This document shows, one piece after another, positions 1 to 10,612 of a stretch of 64,000 nucleotides of DNA. The stretch covers positions 67,461,217-67,525,216 of the forward strand of contig NC_081554.1 in the NCBI RefSeq assembly GCF_963082655.1, read 5' to 3'. Source of the DNA: Stomoxys calcitrans. Its lineage: Eukaryota > Arthropoda > Insecta > Diptera > Muscidae. The notes under the pieces were generated by a model. That model was not told the DNA's origin and did no database searches. It saw only the letters and a list, made by a program, of their open reading frames with translations. Position numbers and translations under genes: made by a program. Every line of letters begins with the position of its first letter. Positions within the stretch are counted from its first letter, which is position 1.

Positions 1-360
1 CTCTTGAACCTCTATAGAAGGGATAACAGGATCTCAGTCACTTTTGGCGACGTAACCGTGACTGATCCGCCACGTTGTTCAAACGTGGCTGAGGCTAGGA
101 GGAGAGCCATTCGTAGTATCCTTGGTCTCCGAGCCGATGAACAGTCAACGTGGACAAAGTTACGAATGTCATACGTGGCACTAATTCATTCTAGGCGTTG
201 GGCCCCAATGGAATCTCTACACTGATGCTAAAGAATCTGGATCTACCTGGAATCGAGTACCTTACAACTTTCATCAACCTGTCTTTGAACACTTTTATAG
301 TATCCGATATCTGGAAGGTGGTGTGTTCCCGCCGCTAAAGCCTGGAAAGGAACCGAGTAG
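1..360 (+). mobile_element. Jockey-like LINE fragment (5' part of reverse transcriptase region)
   Basis: Conceptual translation reads TFGDVTVTDP, then SRRWAPMESLH and, after frame breaks, a KNLDLPG-like segment and a PPLKPGK-like segment. The same words recur in the fragments at 12900-13410, 26440-26800 and 63860-64000, so this is the linker and N-terminal reverse-transcriptase part of a jockey-clade element. Frames are broken and it ends where the minus-strand LINE tail begins. The element is dead. Confidence 0.7.
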
Positions 361-960
361 GTTAGGTTGAAAAGAGGGTGCAGATATTAGTCCGCCCCAT
401 GCCACTATGGACATACACCTAAGCCAGTAATCGGCTTGTTGTGCGCTCTTAAAACTATAAAGTAACATCTAAAAGGAATAATTTTAAGTTATGAATTCCG
501 TACTACTTACAAAATCTCTAATTGTTTTCAATACCACTCCCCTAAGTTGGTTCATGTCTGGTATTGTGTCTCCTCCTAAGTGCCGGTATCTGTTTGACAC
601 AAAAGCCGGGCAATGACAAAGGAAATGCTCCAACGTCTCATCATCTTCCCCGCATGCCCTACACATGCTATCACTTTCCGCACCAATTTTACATAAGTGA
701 GCTCGTAGTCCTATGTGTCCCGTTATGATACCACTAGCTGTACTGACCTCCTTCTTGCTTTCTTTCAGTAATAGCCTCGTCTTCTCACGATCTGGATTCC
801 CCCATAGGATTTTCGGCGTCCTACTGACCGTTTCACTGTTCCACAATGTTGCATGCGCATTAGTCGCCCACTCCCTTACTCTATAGCTTTGTCCTCTAGC
901 TTTGATCCATCCGTGTAACATAATCTTCCAGATGGCAATACTAGGGTTCCATCAATCCAA
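361..960 (-). mobile_element. LINE family A, 3' end with internal deletion
   Basis: On the minus strand this contains the start of the RNase H domain (cysteine/glycine-poor GWIK segment) fused directly to the C-terminal domain (REWATNAHATLWN, then CRACGEDDETLEHFLCHCP, a Cys-Cys-His-Cys motif). Comparison with the fuller copy at 22080-23932 shows that most of RNase H has been deleted. The extreme 3' tail (361-480) is shared with 23830-23932, 39232-39331 and 51500-51605. RNase H plus this C-terminal Cys/His motif fits the I/LOA/R1 group of non-LTR elements. Confidence 0.8.
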
Positions 961-961
961 T

Positions 962-1110
962 CTTGAAGTTCTGGCTAAATTACGATCCGACAAATGTTGC
1001 CGCCTCAACGCCTACAGAGCAGGGATTTACACTGACGTGCAGGATGTGTGTCCCGATTGCGACCTTAGACCGCACGACACACGTCCCCTCTGTGGCGTGT
1101 CCCAGAGGGA
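962..1110 (+). mobile_element. Jockey-like ORF2 C-terminal fragment
   Basis: The translation LAKLRSDKCCRLNAYRA followed by DVCPDCDLRPHDTR has the spacing of the C-terminal Cys/His domain of jockey-clade ORF2 proteins (CPxC..PHDT). It is a short relic abutting the LINE A tail on one side and a mini-me-like repeat on the other. Confidence 0.6.
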
Positions 1111-1111
1111 A

Positions 1112-1492
1112 CACGTATCTATATTTAGATATATTGTAGCTGCCATATAGACCGATCTGCCGATAAGAGGACTGAAGCCTATAAAAGCTTTATTTATTAT
1201 CCGATTTCGCAGATATTTTAAACTGTGAGTTTTTCAGAGCCTCACGATATTCGACCTAAATATGGATCAGATCGGTTTATAGTTGGATATATCTGCCAAA
1301 AAGACCAATATTTTGTTCTACAAAATTTAGTAGTGACATATATATTAGACCACTCAATGTCCGTGCCGAATTTAAGTTATCCAATTTTCATCCGATTGTG
1401 ACGAAATGGGATTTACATATATACCCGAGGTGGTGGGTATCCAAAATTCGGCCCGGCCAAACTTAATGCCTTTTTACTTGTTTTCATTTTAA
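1112..1492 (+). repeat. Mini-me-like dispersed repeat, 3' portion
   Basis: The sequence has repeated monomers (pattern 'gctgccatatagaccgatct'), then the terminal imperfect palindrome 'tatacccgaggtggtgggta' and the family end 'ggcccggccaaacttaatgc', finishing in 'tttttacttgtttt'. The same end is found at 18400-18450, 40870-40947 and 59715-59785. It is truncated at its 5' side. Confidence 0.75.
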
Positions 1493-1539
1493 TTCTCGAA
1501 TAATTGGAAATCCTTAAAATTGGTACAGAATTAGGGGGA

Positions 1540-1775
1540 AATCATAATTGCATACAACGTTATTCTATGTTCGAAACTTCGTTCAGAATTCTTTACGAAG
1601 TTTCGGCAAGAAATTTCCTTTTCCGAATTTCCCAAGGTTTTTCTTCAGATTTCGTTTCGAAACCGGAACGATTTCGTTCCGATTTCTCTCCGAAATTTCA
1701 ACGTTTCGTTCTGAAATCATATCAACCACTCCATATAACTTTCTTAAGATTTCGTTACGAATTCGGATCCGAAGT
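1540..1775. repeat. Cryptic simple sequence rich in TTTCG/CGAAA
   Basis: More than 200 bases are dominated by diverged TTTCG, GAAAT and TTCGG words in irregular order. No coding signal or known element end is evident. It looks like decayed slippage-derived sequence. Confidence 0.5.
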
Positions 1776-1857
1776 CTGAAGAATCATCCGCAGCTCGTAC
1801 AGAGTCGAAAGAATCATCCAAATCGGTCCATGTTTTCACACAGCTGCCATATAAACC

Positions 1858-2115
1858 GCCTATGACGCTGAACGCATGGGTTTGAATCCTGGCGAGACCA
1901 TCAGAAAAAAAATTTCAGTGGTGGTTTTCCCCTCCTAATGCTGGCAATATTTGTGAGGTACTATGCACTGTGTCGCACTGTGGCACGCCGTTAGGACTCG
2001 GCTATAAAAAGGAGGCCCCTTATCATTGAGCATAAACTTGAATCGGCCTGCACTCATTGATATGAGAGAAGTTTGCGCTTGTTCCTGCCCTTCCCTGTTC
2101 ATGGGCTCCCAATTT
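1858..2115 (+). mobile_element. tRNA-derived SINE (SINE-1), 5' truncated
   Basis: Begins within the tRNA-like head. The B-box-like 'gggtttgaatcctggcgaga' is present but the A box is lost. The body matches the other SINE-1 copies (5681, 13556, 19104, 19458, 39449, 55025), including 'ggactcggctataaaaagga' and the 3' 'gcactcattgatatgagaga' segment. Confidence 0.8.
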
Positions 2116-2422
2116 CACATCTTGAGTCTCTGGAGGGTGCAATTATTATCCGATTTGGCTGAAATTTGAAGTAGTACTATGACGTTTTCTATGACATAGA
2201 ACAGTTGAAGCAAGTATAGTCCTAATTGGTCTGAAACCAGATATAGCTCCCATACAAACCGATCTTCCGATCCTATTTCTTGAGCGTCTATAGAAGGCAA
2301 TATGTATCCATTATCCTTTGTTTGCCTATAAAGAGATACCGGGCAAAGAACTTGACCATTCCTATCCATGGTGAAGGGTATAGAAGATTCGACCCGGCCG
2401 AGCTTAGCACGCTTTTACTTGT
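2112..2422 (+). repeat. Mini-me-like repeat, 3' end
   Basis: Contains monomer words ('ttatccgatttggctgaaat', 'gctcccatacaaaccgatct') and the alternative family end 'gaagattcgacccggccgag' followed by 'cttagcacgcttttacttg'. The same end occurs at 8390-8450, 46275-46322, 48180-48232 and 51950-52003. Confidence 0.7.
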
Positions 2423-2424
2423 TT

Positions 2425-3225
2425 ATGTTTAAGTCAACTTAGGCCATTATTTGAAAAATTTGCTTTCAAGAATTTGCATTACTCATGAATTCATTTGCCT
2501 AAGGTAATTTGGCATCAGCTATGGGTATAATTGATGATATGGTGTAAACAAAATTTGTAATTTAAAATAGGCACACGTATCAAAAGTGTTGATTTAAGGC
2601 TAACCCCTACATAAATGACAATATTTCGAACTTTTAATTCAAAAGCGTTGACTTAAGGCTAACCCCTACATAAATGACAATATTTCGAACTTTTAAATAT
2701 CACGATAAAATTATCAATGGAAATCAATAATTGGTATTCTTCGTCTGATACAATAAACAATAGAATTGTATAGTTAAACTACCCAAATATGGATCAAACA
2801 TCCATTAATATTGTCTTTAGCATGAGCAATAAAAAATCTACACATGCATTGAGTTTTTCAAAAATAAAAAAAATATAATTGATTGATGAAGTACGCAATG
2901 AGGGTAAAGTTAAAAAATTGAAAATTCGCTTAACAACATTATTGTTCGGAGTGTTTAACTAGCCGCTCATAGTTTTGCGCAAATACTTTGTAATCATGTG
3001 GGTGGGTTGGGTTGGGAATTGGCCATATCGGTTTTTGTTTAGATATAGATCTCATATAAGCCTATTTGATATCTTGAGCCCTATAGGAAACAATTTTTTA
3101 TCCAATTGCCTAAAACTGATCTTCCGATTTTACTTCTTAAACACGATGCCATTCTTCTATTTTAGCAAATTTTTTTATAATAAGACTTAAAATACTATTA
3201 AAAACAAATTGTTTCTATTATTTCA
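2425..3225. other. AT-rich intronic or intergenic sequence with a 59-bp tandem duplication
   Basis: Apart from a two-copy 59-bp direct repeat at 2581-2698 and a short mini-me-like patch near 3005-3145, I see no gene or element. If the CAP gene has upstream exons, this is intron. Confidence 0.5.
2581..2698 (+). repeat. 59-bp tandem duplication, two copies
   Basis: The two units 2581-2639 and 2640-2698 differ at only a few positions. Shared core: 'taacccctacataaatgaca'. This is a recent local duplication. Confidence 0.85.
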
Positions 3226-3226
3226 G

Positions 3227-6200
3227 CACTTGGCCAAAAAGAATAAACTAAAGCATCGCAAAAAGAATAAGTACGGAGAAAATCTTGCCCTTGGCACAGG
3301 ATCAAGCTATAATGTGGAAGATGCTGTTCAGTCATGGTACGATGAAATGGAAAATTATGATTATAAAAAACCTGGATTCTCCGCTCAAACTGGTCACTTT
3401 ACGCAAGTGGTATGGCAGCAAAGTTCACAAATCGGTGTAGGTGTTGCTCAGAAGTAAGTTAAATCTCAATTATTTTTAGTGCTTTCTAACATACCCAACA
3501 AGTTTGATAGATTAATTTGAATTTCAACAATGACATGATTAGCCTACTCTAAAGATTACGTTGGAATAAGCCAATTACTTGTATTGTTTGGTGTCAAGTT
3601 TACCAGATATTTTCGCTTAGCATCTCTTACAAACATTTCTATGCTTAAACAGCATATTGGTCAAAAAAAAACTTAGGTGGCAGCCCTTCGGTTCCTGCTG
3701 CATTATTATTTTTCAGTCGGGTTACTACTGTATCCTTTTCACACCCTAGTAAAAAAAGGTACACAAACTTCTTTAGAGAAAAGCTAGGCGTTAATCCGTG
3801 TAAGACGGAAGTTATTCTTTTTAGCAGGAAGTAGAAAGCACCTAACTCTTAGCTGATTGCGCCAAATGCCTGTGTGTTTTGTGTGAACAGAAAATTTAAC
3901 TTCAAATCCAAAACTCTTGCAGGTGTATAGCTATTGACAAAAGTTGGGATTTTTGAACCTCGTGTCATGCATTGGCTGAATACTGCTATATGGTGTTGTG
4001 CTCTGGTGGACGGCGCTCTAAAAATCTACCTATTGTTTACAATTTAGCCAGCCCCGATGATAGGCTTCTTGTGCATCAATGTCGCATTAAAGAGGACATC
4101 ATCTTATGCACTGAATTTAATGATACACCTAATGCCTCTGGACATAGTGGCGAGACAGATAGCTGTGACCACTGCTACGGCTACGGAAACTGAGTTGTCC
4201 TTGAGTTGTCCTTGCCCAATGTTCCAGTCCGTGCGGATTACAAATTGCTTGAACCGCTATTTGATAACAATTACTGCACTACTACTCCTGATAGAACCGA
4301 TTAGAACCACAATGTCCGCGGTAATATAAGGTACGTAGGCTTCTATACGGATGATTCCAGAATAGACGGCCAGGTGGGCATTGGAGTATACTCTGAAGTA
4401 ATAACACTGGTAATATTGAGAAGGTTTCCCAACCACTGTAGTGTGTACCAAGGGGAGATCCTTGGACTAAAGAAGTGGTAGAATGTTTTTAACCCACCAC
4501 CATAGGATGGGGATATGTATACTAATCTAGTCATTCCGTTTTAAACTCCTCGAAATATTGATCTAGAACCCCATAAAGTATATATATTGCTGATCGTCTC
4601 GACTTTCTAATTCGACCTAGACATGTCCGTTCGTCCGTCCGTCCGTCTGTCGAAATCACAATAGTCGAACGCGTAAGGCTTGCCGCTTGAAATTTTCCAC
4701 AAATACTTTATATTGATGTAGGTCGTTGGGGATTACAAAAAGGCCATACCGGTTCAGATTTGGATATAACCCCCATAAAAACCGATCTCCCGATTTGACT
4801 TCTTGAGGCAATGGAAGCCACTATTTTTGTCCGATTTGGCTGAAATTTTGCACAAAGTATTCTGTAGTGACTTCTAATAACTGCGCCAAATACGACCGAA
4901 ATCGGTCAAGAATCTGATATAGCTCCCATATAAACCGTTCCCCCGATTTGATTTTCGATTTGGTTGAAATTTTGCACATAGCGCTCTGTTATAACTTCCA
5001 ACAACAGTGCCAAGTACGGTTTAAATCGATCTATAACTTGATATAGCACCCATATAAACCGATCTCCCGATTTGACTTCTTGAGCCCCTGGAAGCTTCAA
5101 TTTTCATCCGATTTGGCTGAAATTTTACATGTGATGGTCTGTTATGACTTTCAACAGCTGTACCAAGTACAATCTAAATCGGTCTATAACCTGATAAAGC
5201 TCCCATGTAAACCGATTTCCCGATTTGACTTCTTGAGCCCCTCCAAGCCGCAAATTTTGTCCGATTTGGCTGAATTTTTGAACAAAGTGTTCTGTTATAG
5301 CTCCCATATTTTAGCAAAACACTTAGCACAAATGAAGATTCGGCGGGCTGAATAATTTTTCTAAATACCTAGGTGACCAACTTTAGGGGCCTGCCAAAAG
5401 GCGCCCGGATATCCTAGGTCCTTGAAATTTTGCAAATGATCTCGCTAACACCTCAGATCTTACCATTTCAAATGAGATATCTCTACCCGTTCTCACACGG
5501 CACATTTTTTAGTATTGTTTTTTTCGATTTTCTCCCACTGTGGGACGTCGAGAAAGCGGAGACTATACAACATCTGCTAGTTCTTAGCCCCCCACTAGCA
5601 AGTAGAAGGAGTATCACTTTAGGTTATCATTTCTTTGAGAACTTGTCTGATTTAGTGAATATCAACATTCTCATGGTAGCCCAACGTGGCGCAAAGGTTA
5701 GAATCTCCGCCTATGACGCCGAACATCAGAAAATTTTTCAGCTGTGGTTATCCCCTTGCTAAGGCTGGCTACATATGTGAGATATCCTGCCATGTTTAAT
5801 CTTCTCTACCAAGTGGTGTCGCTATACGGAATGACGTTCGGACTCGGGTTAAAAGACGGAGGCCCCGGTTCATTCAGCTTAAACTTTAATCGGACTGCAC
5901 TCATTGATATGAGAGAAGTATCCCCTGTTCCTTAGTGGAATGTTCATGGGAAATTTAGCAGTGGTAGAACATTCGATTTTCAGGCCTTTTAAAGAAGAAA
6001 GGCTTTCGCCTATCCGAGTGATGACGTCATCGTTTTCTCTCTACTTTTAAGGGTGCATTGTGGAAGATGTCTGAATTGACAAAGTCCATTGCACTTGGCG
6101 CAAACTCAAGTAAGACTAAGCTGGAACCGCTCACCAGAAGGCGGACGCTAGTGATTTCAGGGGACCTGTCCTGGATGGGGAACTACTATCGCTCTCTTGG

Positions 6201-9200
6201 GAGACCAAGTGTATGGGTATGGTTCTGGACGAGAAACTAAACTGAAGACGGAACTTCGAGGATGGGCTCAAAAGACTCAGTATGCTCTTATCCAGTTACA
6301 ACTTAATCGGGGTTAATCGGCGGAATCTGTGCCTTTCGCAAAATGCCGCTGATGCTCGCTCCGGAAGCCAAGTATGTGAGCGTGATTCTGGACGAAAACT
6401 AAACTGGAGAAGGAACTTCTAGGATAGGCTCAAAAGGGGACTGAAGGCTCCGGCTCGGGCCATACGAGGTCGAGACACATGTCCACATCCGGTTCACTGC
6501 ATGTTTTTTAGGGCAGTTGTTCGGCCTATTCTATGTCCGGGCAGGTACAGGGTATCGCAACTGTGCTGATCTAGGAGGTGCGCCGCCGATATATTGATTT
6601 TGACCTTATATGTTGGGTGTACTGCAACAAAGAATATTCTTCGACTGAGGGAGTCAGAAACCTGGCGTTCCTCAAACTTTGGCCGCTGTAATGTTGAGAG
6701 CTGGTGATGTGGCGTGACGGCAAGGTATAAGCGGCGTTGCGGACTATATAAAATTCTAGTTGAAGGGTTAGACGTCGCTTTCCCTAAGAGAGTGGTCTAG
6801 GCTAGAGGAATCTGTGCCCTCCGCAGAACGATCGGGCAGGTACAGGGTATCGCAACTGTGCTGATCTAGAAGGAGCGCCCCCGATATATTGCTGTTGCCC
6901 TTATTTGTTGGGTGTTCTGCAACAAAGAATACCCTTAGACTGAGGGAGTCAAGAACCAGGTGTTGCTCAAACTTTGGCCGCTGTTATGTTGGGCACTGGT
7001 GAGAAGTCTTCACAGAGTTCCTAGAATTTCGGGATTCATATACCCTTCTAGACCTGAGAAGCGTCTTTCAGGTGAAGGTATTCTCAGTCCGGGCAATAGC
7101 GAAATACGTGGCCCAAAGCTCTAGCTTTGGGCCATATAAGGTCGAGACACATATCTACATCCAATTCATTGGCTGTTTTTTGTGGCAGTTACTCGACCGA
7201 TTCTATGCCCTCCGCGGGATGATAGGGCAGGTTCAGGGTATCGCGACTGTGCTGATCTAAGAGGAACGCCTTCGATATATTGGTTTTTTCCTTGTATTTA
7301 GGGTTTGCGGCAACGAAAAATGCCGAGACTAAGGGAGTCAGGAAGCTGGAAGCTTCCTCAAACTTTGGGCGCTGTTATGTTGAGAGCTGGTGATGTGGCG
7401 TGGCGGCAAAATATACGCAGCGTTACGGAGTACATAGCATCCTAGATGACGGTTTAGAGTTTGTTTTCTCTAAAAGAGTGGTCTGGGCTAGAGGAATTCG
7501 AACTTTCCCCTAACCTTCTGTATACACGGATTGGTCGAGATGGGGGGGGGGGGGCACTGTGTCAGAAATCTTCATCTAATATTAAGGGATTTTTATAGAG
7601 CGTGAGCAACGTCTTCCAGTTGGAAATATTCGCGGTCCTGAAGACCCTGGAGACGATTTCCATGTAGCAACGACTGCCCGCTCGGACTATTACGATAGAA
7701 ATTCGGGCAGTGCTGAACTCTCTTGAATGGGGCTATGTTGATTCTAGACTGCTAAGAGCATCTTCGAACTTTGGGGAAATATATAAGACTTAGCAGGTTC
7801 CCGGAAAGCAAGGAATAAGGCAATTGAAGATCTGGCCGGCAGTTCTTCGCTTATTAGTGCTAATCATTCTATTGAACCCTCCCCGGTGCGAGTTTTATGG
7901 TAGGAAAGACGCTTTATTCAAGGGCCGAGCGAAGGGCGCGCAGGCTGATGCTGAAGGTTGCAGAACGACCGAGGCGCTGTGAACAAGTTATTCAAGGAAT
8001 AGTACATACTTATCCCTACCTCATAGAAGTATGAACTTGGACTAGGAGTGCTAATCATGCAACTGAATCATTGAACCCTCCCCTGTGCGAGCTTTTTTCT
8101 AAGGAAGACGCTGGATACAAGGACGACACGAAAGGGGCGTTGCACAGTGGGAGAAATTAAAAAAAAAAAAAACTTGTAAAAATATGCCGTGTGAGAACAG
8201 GTAGAGATATTTCTTTGAAACTTGGAATGGTTAAAGCTGAGGAGTTAGCGAGATCAAGGCCCTATGTTTCATAGAGATATCTCAGGCTATAATTTGATAT
8301 AGCCCCAATAGCATAACAATTCTTATCAATTAATCACTGTTTTGCCTAAAAGAAGATACTGCGCAAAGAACTCGACAAATGCGATCCATGGTGGAGGGTA
8401 TATAAGATTCGGCCCGGAACTCGGAACTTAGCTCGCTCTTACTTGTTTTTATTTTAATTCTCTTCCGCAGAAACGATTGCACTTGGGTTGTCTGCAACTA
8501 TGATCCCCCTGGCAATGTTTTGGGCCACTATGAAGAAAATGTTCAACGCCCCAAGGGTAGAAAACCTAAAAGTCAGCCTTTGACTGTAGTAGGTAAAGCC
8601 AAAAAGGAAAGTGTCCAGGATGACCCCAAACCCAGTACTTCGGCATCGTTTATAAAGATGGGTAGCAAAAAGGGGAAATGGTCAGCCTTCGAAATGGAAT
8701 GTCTAGAAGCACACAACAAACGTCGAGCTTTACATGGCTGTGCCCCATTGACACTGAATAAGGATCTATGCTCTTTGGCCACCGATTGGGCTAAGGTAAG
8801 ACAAAGACTTTAGAAAATTTCTTAAAAATCTTAACTATCACCCATTAAACTTTTAAGCACTTGGCCAAAATTCGTACCATGCATCATCGTCCTCATAATG
8901 ATTACGGGGAGAATCTCTATCAGCTTACAAATAGAGATCCCACAGCCGAAGATGCGGTCAAGGCATGGTATAATGAGATCAGTCTGTATAAATACAGTAA
9001 ACCCAGCTTTAGTATGGCCACAGGACATTTTACCCAAGTTGTGTGGTTGGACACCACAGAATTGGGTGTGGGAAAAGCCAAAGTGTAAGAAAGCCAATAC
9101 TTTTCACTCAATATTTTGCCCCAATTTTCTTTGTTGTCTTATTTGTTTTTCAGTGACAATATGACATTTGTCGTTTGTAATTACAATCCTCCGGGTAATG

Positions 9201-9382
9201 TAATGGGTCAATATAAAAGCCAGGTTCCACCCTTGGGAGGTTTCAAAGAGAATGGAAGACTCAATACATCCAAAGACCGGTCGAATGACAACAACAATCA
9301 AGCATCGCCAAACGAACATTCCTCGCAGAATAGAAAATCGAGTTTCTTTTCCATCTTTAGAAGATCAAGCAAAGCCAAATAG
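3227..9382 (+). CDS. Tandem CAP-domain protein, GAPR-1 (GLIPR2)-like, 5'-incomplete, 4 exons seen
   Basis: Exons are 3227-3453, 8471-8795, 8858-9084 and 9154-9382 (stop TAG). All have AG/GT borders and a frame that stays open across each splice. The first exon encodes the C-terminal half of one CAP domain (YGENL, HFTQVVWQ); it is completed by the start of exon two (NDCTWVVCNYDPPGN). Exon two continues through a basic linker (VQRPKGRKPKSQP) into a second CAP domain (ECLEAHNKRRALHG, LATDWAK), finished by exons three and four (YGENLYQ, HFTQVVWLD, FVVCNYNPPGN). An Asn/Ser-rich basic tail ends SSKAK. GENL, HFTQVVW and the NY.PPGN end are family signatures. CAP proteins of the GAPR-1 type lack a signal peptide and associate with membranes; catalytic activity is not established for the family. 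The N-terminal half of the first domain and the start codon must lie upstream of position 1 or in an exon I could not find. The large intron 3454-8470 is packed with repeats. Confidence 0.88.
3745..4484 (+). mobile_element. LINE family B relic (reverse transcriptase end to RNase H start)
   Basis: Broken frames give LGVNPCKTEVILFSRK (C-terminal reverse transcriptase), LMPLDIVARQIAVTTA, and RYVGFYTDDSRIDGQVGIGV (start of RNase H). The same sequence in the same order occurs at 42135-42480. It sits in the big intron of the CAP gene, in sense orientation, with several frameshifts. Confidence 0.7.
4485..5310 (+). repeat. Mini-me-like repeat with GTCY tract and about 150-bp monomers
   Basis: Starts with an imperfect palindromic end ('accaccataggatggggata'), then 'aaagtatatatattgctgat' and the short tract 'catgtccgttcgtccgtccg'. 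It is followed by three to four diverged copies of a monomer ending 'taaaccgatctcccgatttg'. The 3' terminus is missing. Confidence 0.75.
5438..5510 (+). repeat. Left arm of a separated inverted repeat
   Basis: This segment ('gatctcgctaacacctcaga' ... 'ctacccgttctcacacggca') reappears reverse-complemented at 8179-8256. The LINE B debris lies between the arms. Confidence 0.7.
5535..5670 (+). mobile_element. LINE family B C-terminal fragment
   Basis: Translation ETIQHLLVLSP followed by RRSITLGYHFFENLSDL matches the C-terminal end of the LINE B copy near 43040-43160 (ETLDHLLCAFL, RRSFTLGYNFFENLSDL). Confidence 0.65.
5681..5955 (+). mobile_element. tRNA-derived SINE-1 copy
   Basis: Has an A-box region 'gtggcgcaaaggttagaatc', lacks a good B box because of a short deletion, and continues with the SINE-1 body and 3' end ('actgcactcattgatatgag'). 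Confidence 0.75.
5960..8150 (+). mobile_element. Degenerate LINE relic with internally repeated segments
   Basis: Scattered reverse transcriptase and RNase H words are visible in changing frames (an ILDEN-type segment, then SVYTDWSRWGGGGTVSE near 7505-7570). The segment around 'caggtacagggtatcgcaac' occurs at about 6541 and 6836 and again, diverged, near 7226. Parts were therefore duplicated in tandem before decay. There is a 12-base G run at about 7541. The region is intronic to the CAP gene. Confidence 0.6.
8179..8256 (-). repeat. Right arm of a separated inverted repeat
   Basis: Reverse complement of 5438-5510 with modest divergence. A 12-base A run precedes it (8158-8172). Confidence 0.7.
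8260..8452 (+). repeat. Mini-me-like 3' end
   Basis: Carries 'gatccatggtggagggtata', 'aagattcggcccggaactcg' and the terminal 'ttagctcgctcttacttgtt'. This is the last repeat before the splice acceptor of the next CAP exon at 8471. Confidence 0.7.
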
Positions 9383-9581
9383 TCGAGAAGAGTATTCCAT
9401 AAATATAAACATATGCACTTTCTTTTATACCACAAAGCAACAAAGTACTGAACGTAAAAGTATTTTTAGTTTGTAATTTTTCTAGAATATATTTAATAAC
9501 GAACTTAGTCATTCCCAACATGTATACATACACACAAACGAAGGTTTTTTTCTATTGTTATTCTTACCTTTACACAAACTA

Positions 9582-9816
9582 TTGGATTGCCCTAAAAGTA
9601 ATTGCGGATTTTTCATATAGTCGGCGTTGACAAATTTTTTCACAGCTTGTGACTCTGAAATTGCATTCTTTCTTCTGTCAGTTATCAGCTGTTACTTTTA
9701 GTTTCCTTTGAAAAAAAGTGTAAAAAAAGTATATTGATTAAAGTTCATTCTAAGTTTTATTGAAAATGCATTTACTTTCTTTTAAAAAATCCGCAATTAC
9801 TTTTTGGGCAACCCAA
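9582..9816. mobile_element. Mariner-type MITE, copy 1
   Basis: Flanked by TA on both sides (9580-9581 and 9817-9818). The terminal inverted repeats are about 30 bp: left begins 'ttggattgccctaaaagtaa', right ends 'ttactttttgggcaacccaa'. There is no transposase. Near-identical copies are at 40952-41188 and 61637-61873. TA target duplication and TIR form fit the mariner/Tc1 superfamily. Confidence 0.9.
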
Positions 9817-9910
9817 TATTTGTTTCATATACAAATAAATCATTATTATGCAACTTTAAATATGTCAGAAAGACTTATATACATATCTATTTTACTTTTA
9901 TTAGAGCTAA

Positions 9911-9970
9911 TCCCATGGCAGCTGGTTGTACGTACCGAATTGAACCGATCCTTCATCGGAAAGGGTTGCC
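9911..9970 (+). repeat. CAA-tailed SINE-like repeat, partial
   Basis: Shares 'cccatggcagctggttgtac' and the downstream 'cggattgacccgatgg'-type core with seven other copies in the window. The 3' half and CAA tail are missing here. Confidence 0.65.
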
Positions 9971-9974
9971 AGAA

Positions 9975-10160
9975 CAATGGATGGCATCCCTGCCGGGTCA
10001 GGTAATGACTCGGTTTTCCTACCTTCGGCATTACCTGACCAGTGACTAATGGCCAATTAGTCTCTCAAACTGGAGCGAAAACTTTACACTTTTAATGGAA
10101 ACTTTTCGACCCTTCACTGGTATGCAGCTGTGGTCCGGCAGGGATGCCATCCACAACAAT
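9975..10160. repeat. Nested palindromic sequence
   Basis: There is a perfect 11-bp stem, 'gtcaggtaatg' (9997-10007) with its complement at 10029-10039. An outer inverted pair is also present: 'ggatggcatccctgccgg' near 9980 and its complement near 10136-10155. It could form a cruciform or be a foldback element. Confidence 0.7.
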
Positions 10161-10261
10161 GAATGGCAACCCTGCCGGATCAACAATGGTCTGCGAGGAA
10201 AAATCAACGAGATGGTTGGTTTTGAGTCGGAAAGACATATTAGTTGCAGCGATCCAGGAGA

Positions 10262-10484
10262 CAAAGCTGACCCCCGGCACGGGATAGCTGTGAGAGCACT
10301 ACACAGGCCGTGTTCATTGCTGTAACGTAAAGTTTAGCTGCGAGCTACCGGGCGCGTCCACATGTTGCGGATAGTGGAATGCCCCATACGGAGTAGCTGC
10401 AACAGCAGTCGCGGACAATCAGCGGTATCGAGCGGAGAGTCTCAGTGAGAGGCCGGGCTGCACCTTGCACAAATACTGAGTGCC
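10262..10484 (+). repeat. Dispersed repeat family D, left part (interrupted copy)
   Basis: Matches 20590-20815 and 21805-22078, for example 'gttgcggatagtggaatgcc' and 'acaaatactgagtgcctatg'. The copy is interrupted at 10492 by a hAT-like element and resumes at 12407. Confidence 0.75.
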
Positions 10485-10612
10485 TATGAGGCTAGAGCTG
10501 GCAAAATATCGATGGCACTATCGATATTTAATTTCTTGGCTGACTATCGATCGATATTTTTCCGATGGATACTATCACAAAAGATGTATTTTTTGCAAAG
10601 CTAAACAAAAAC

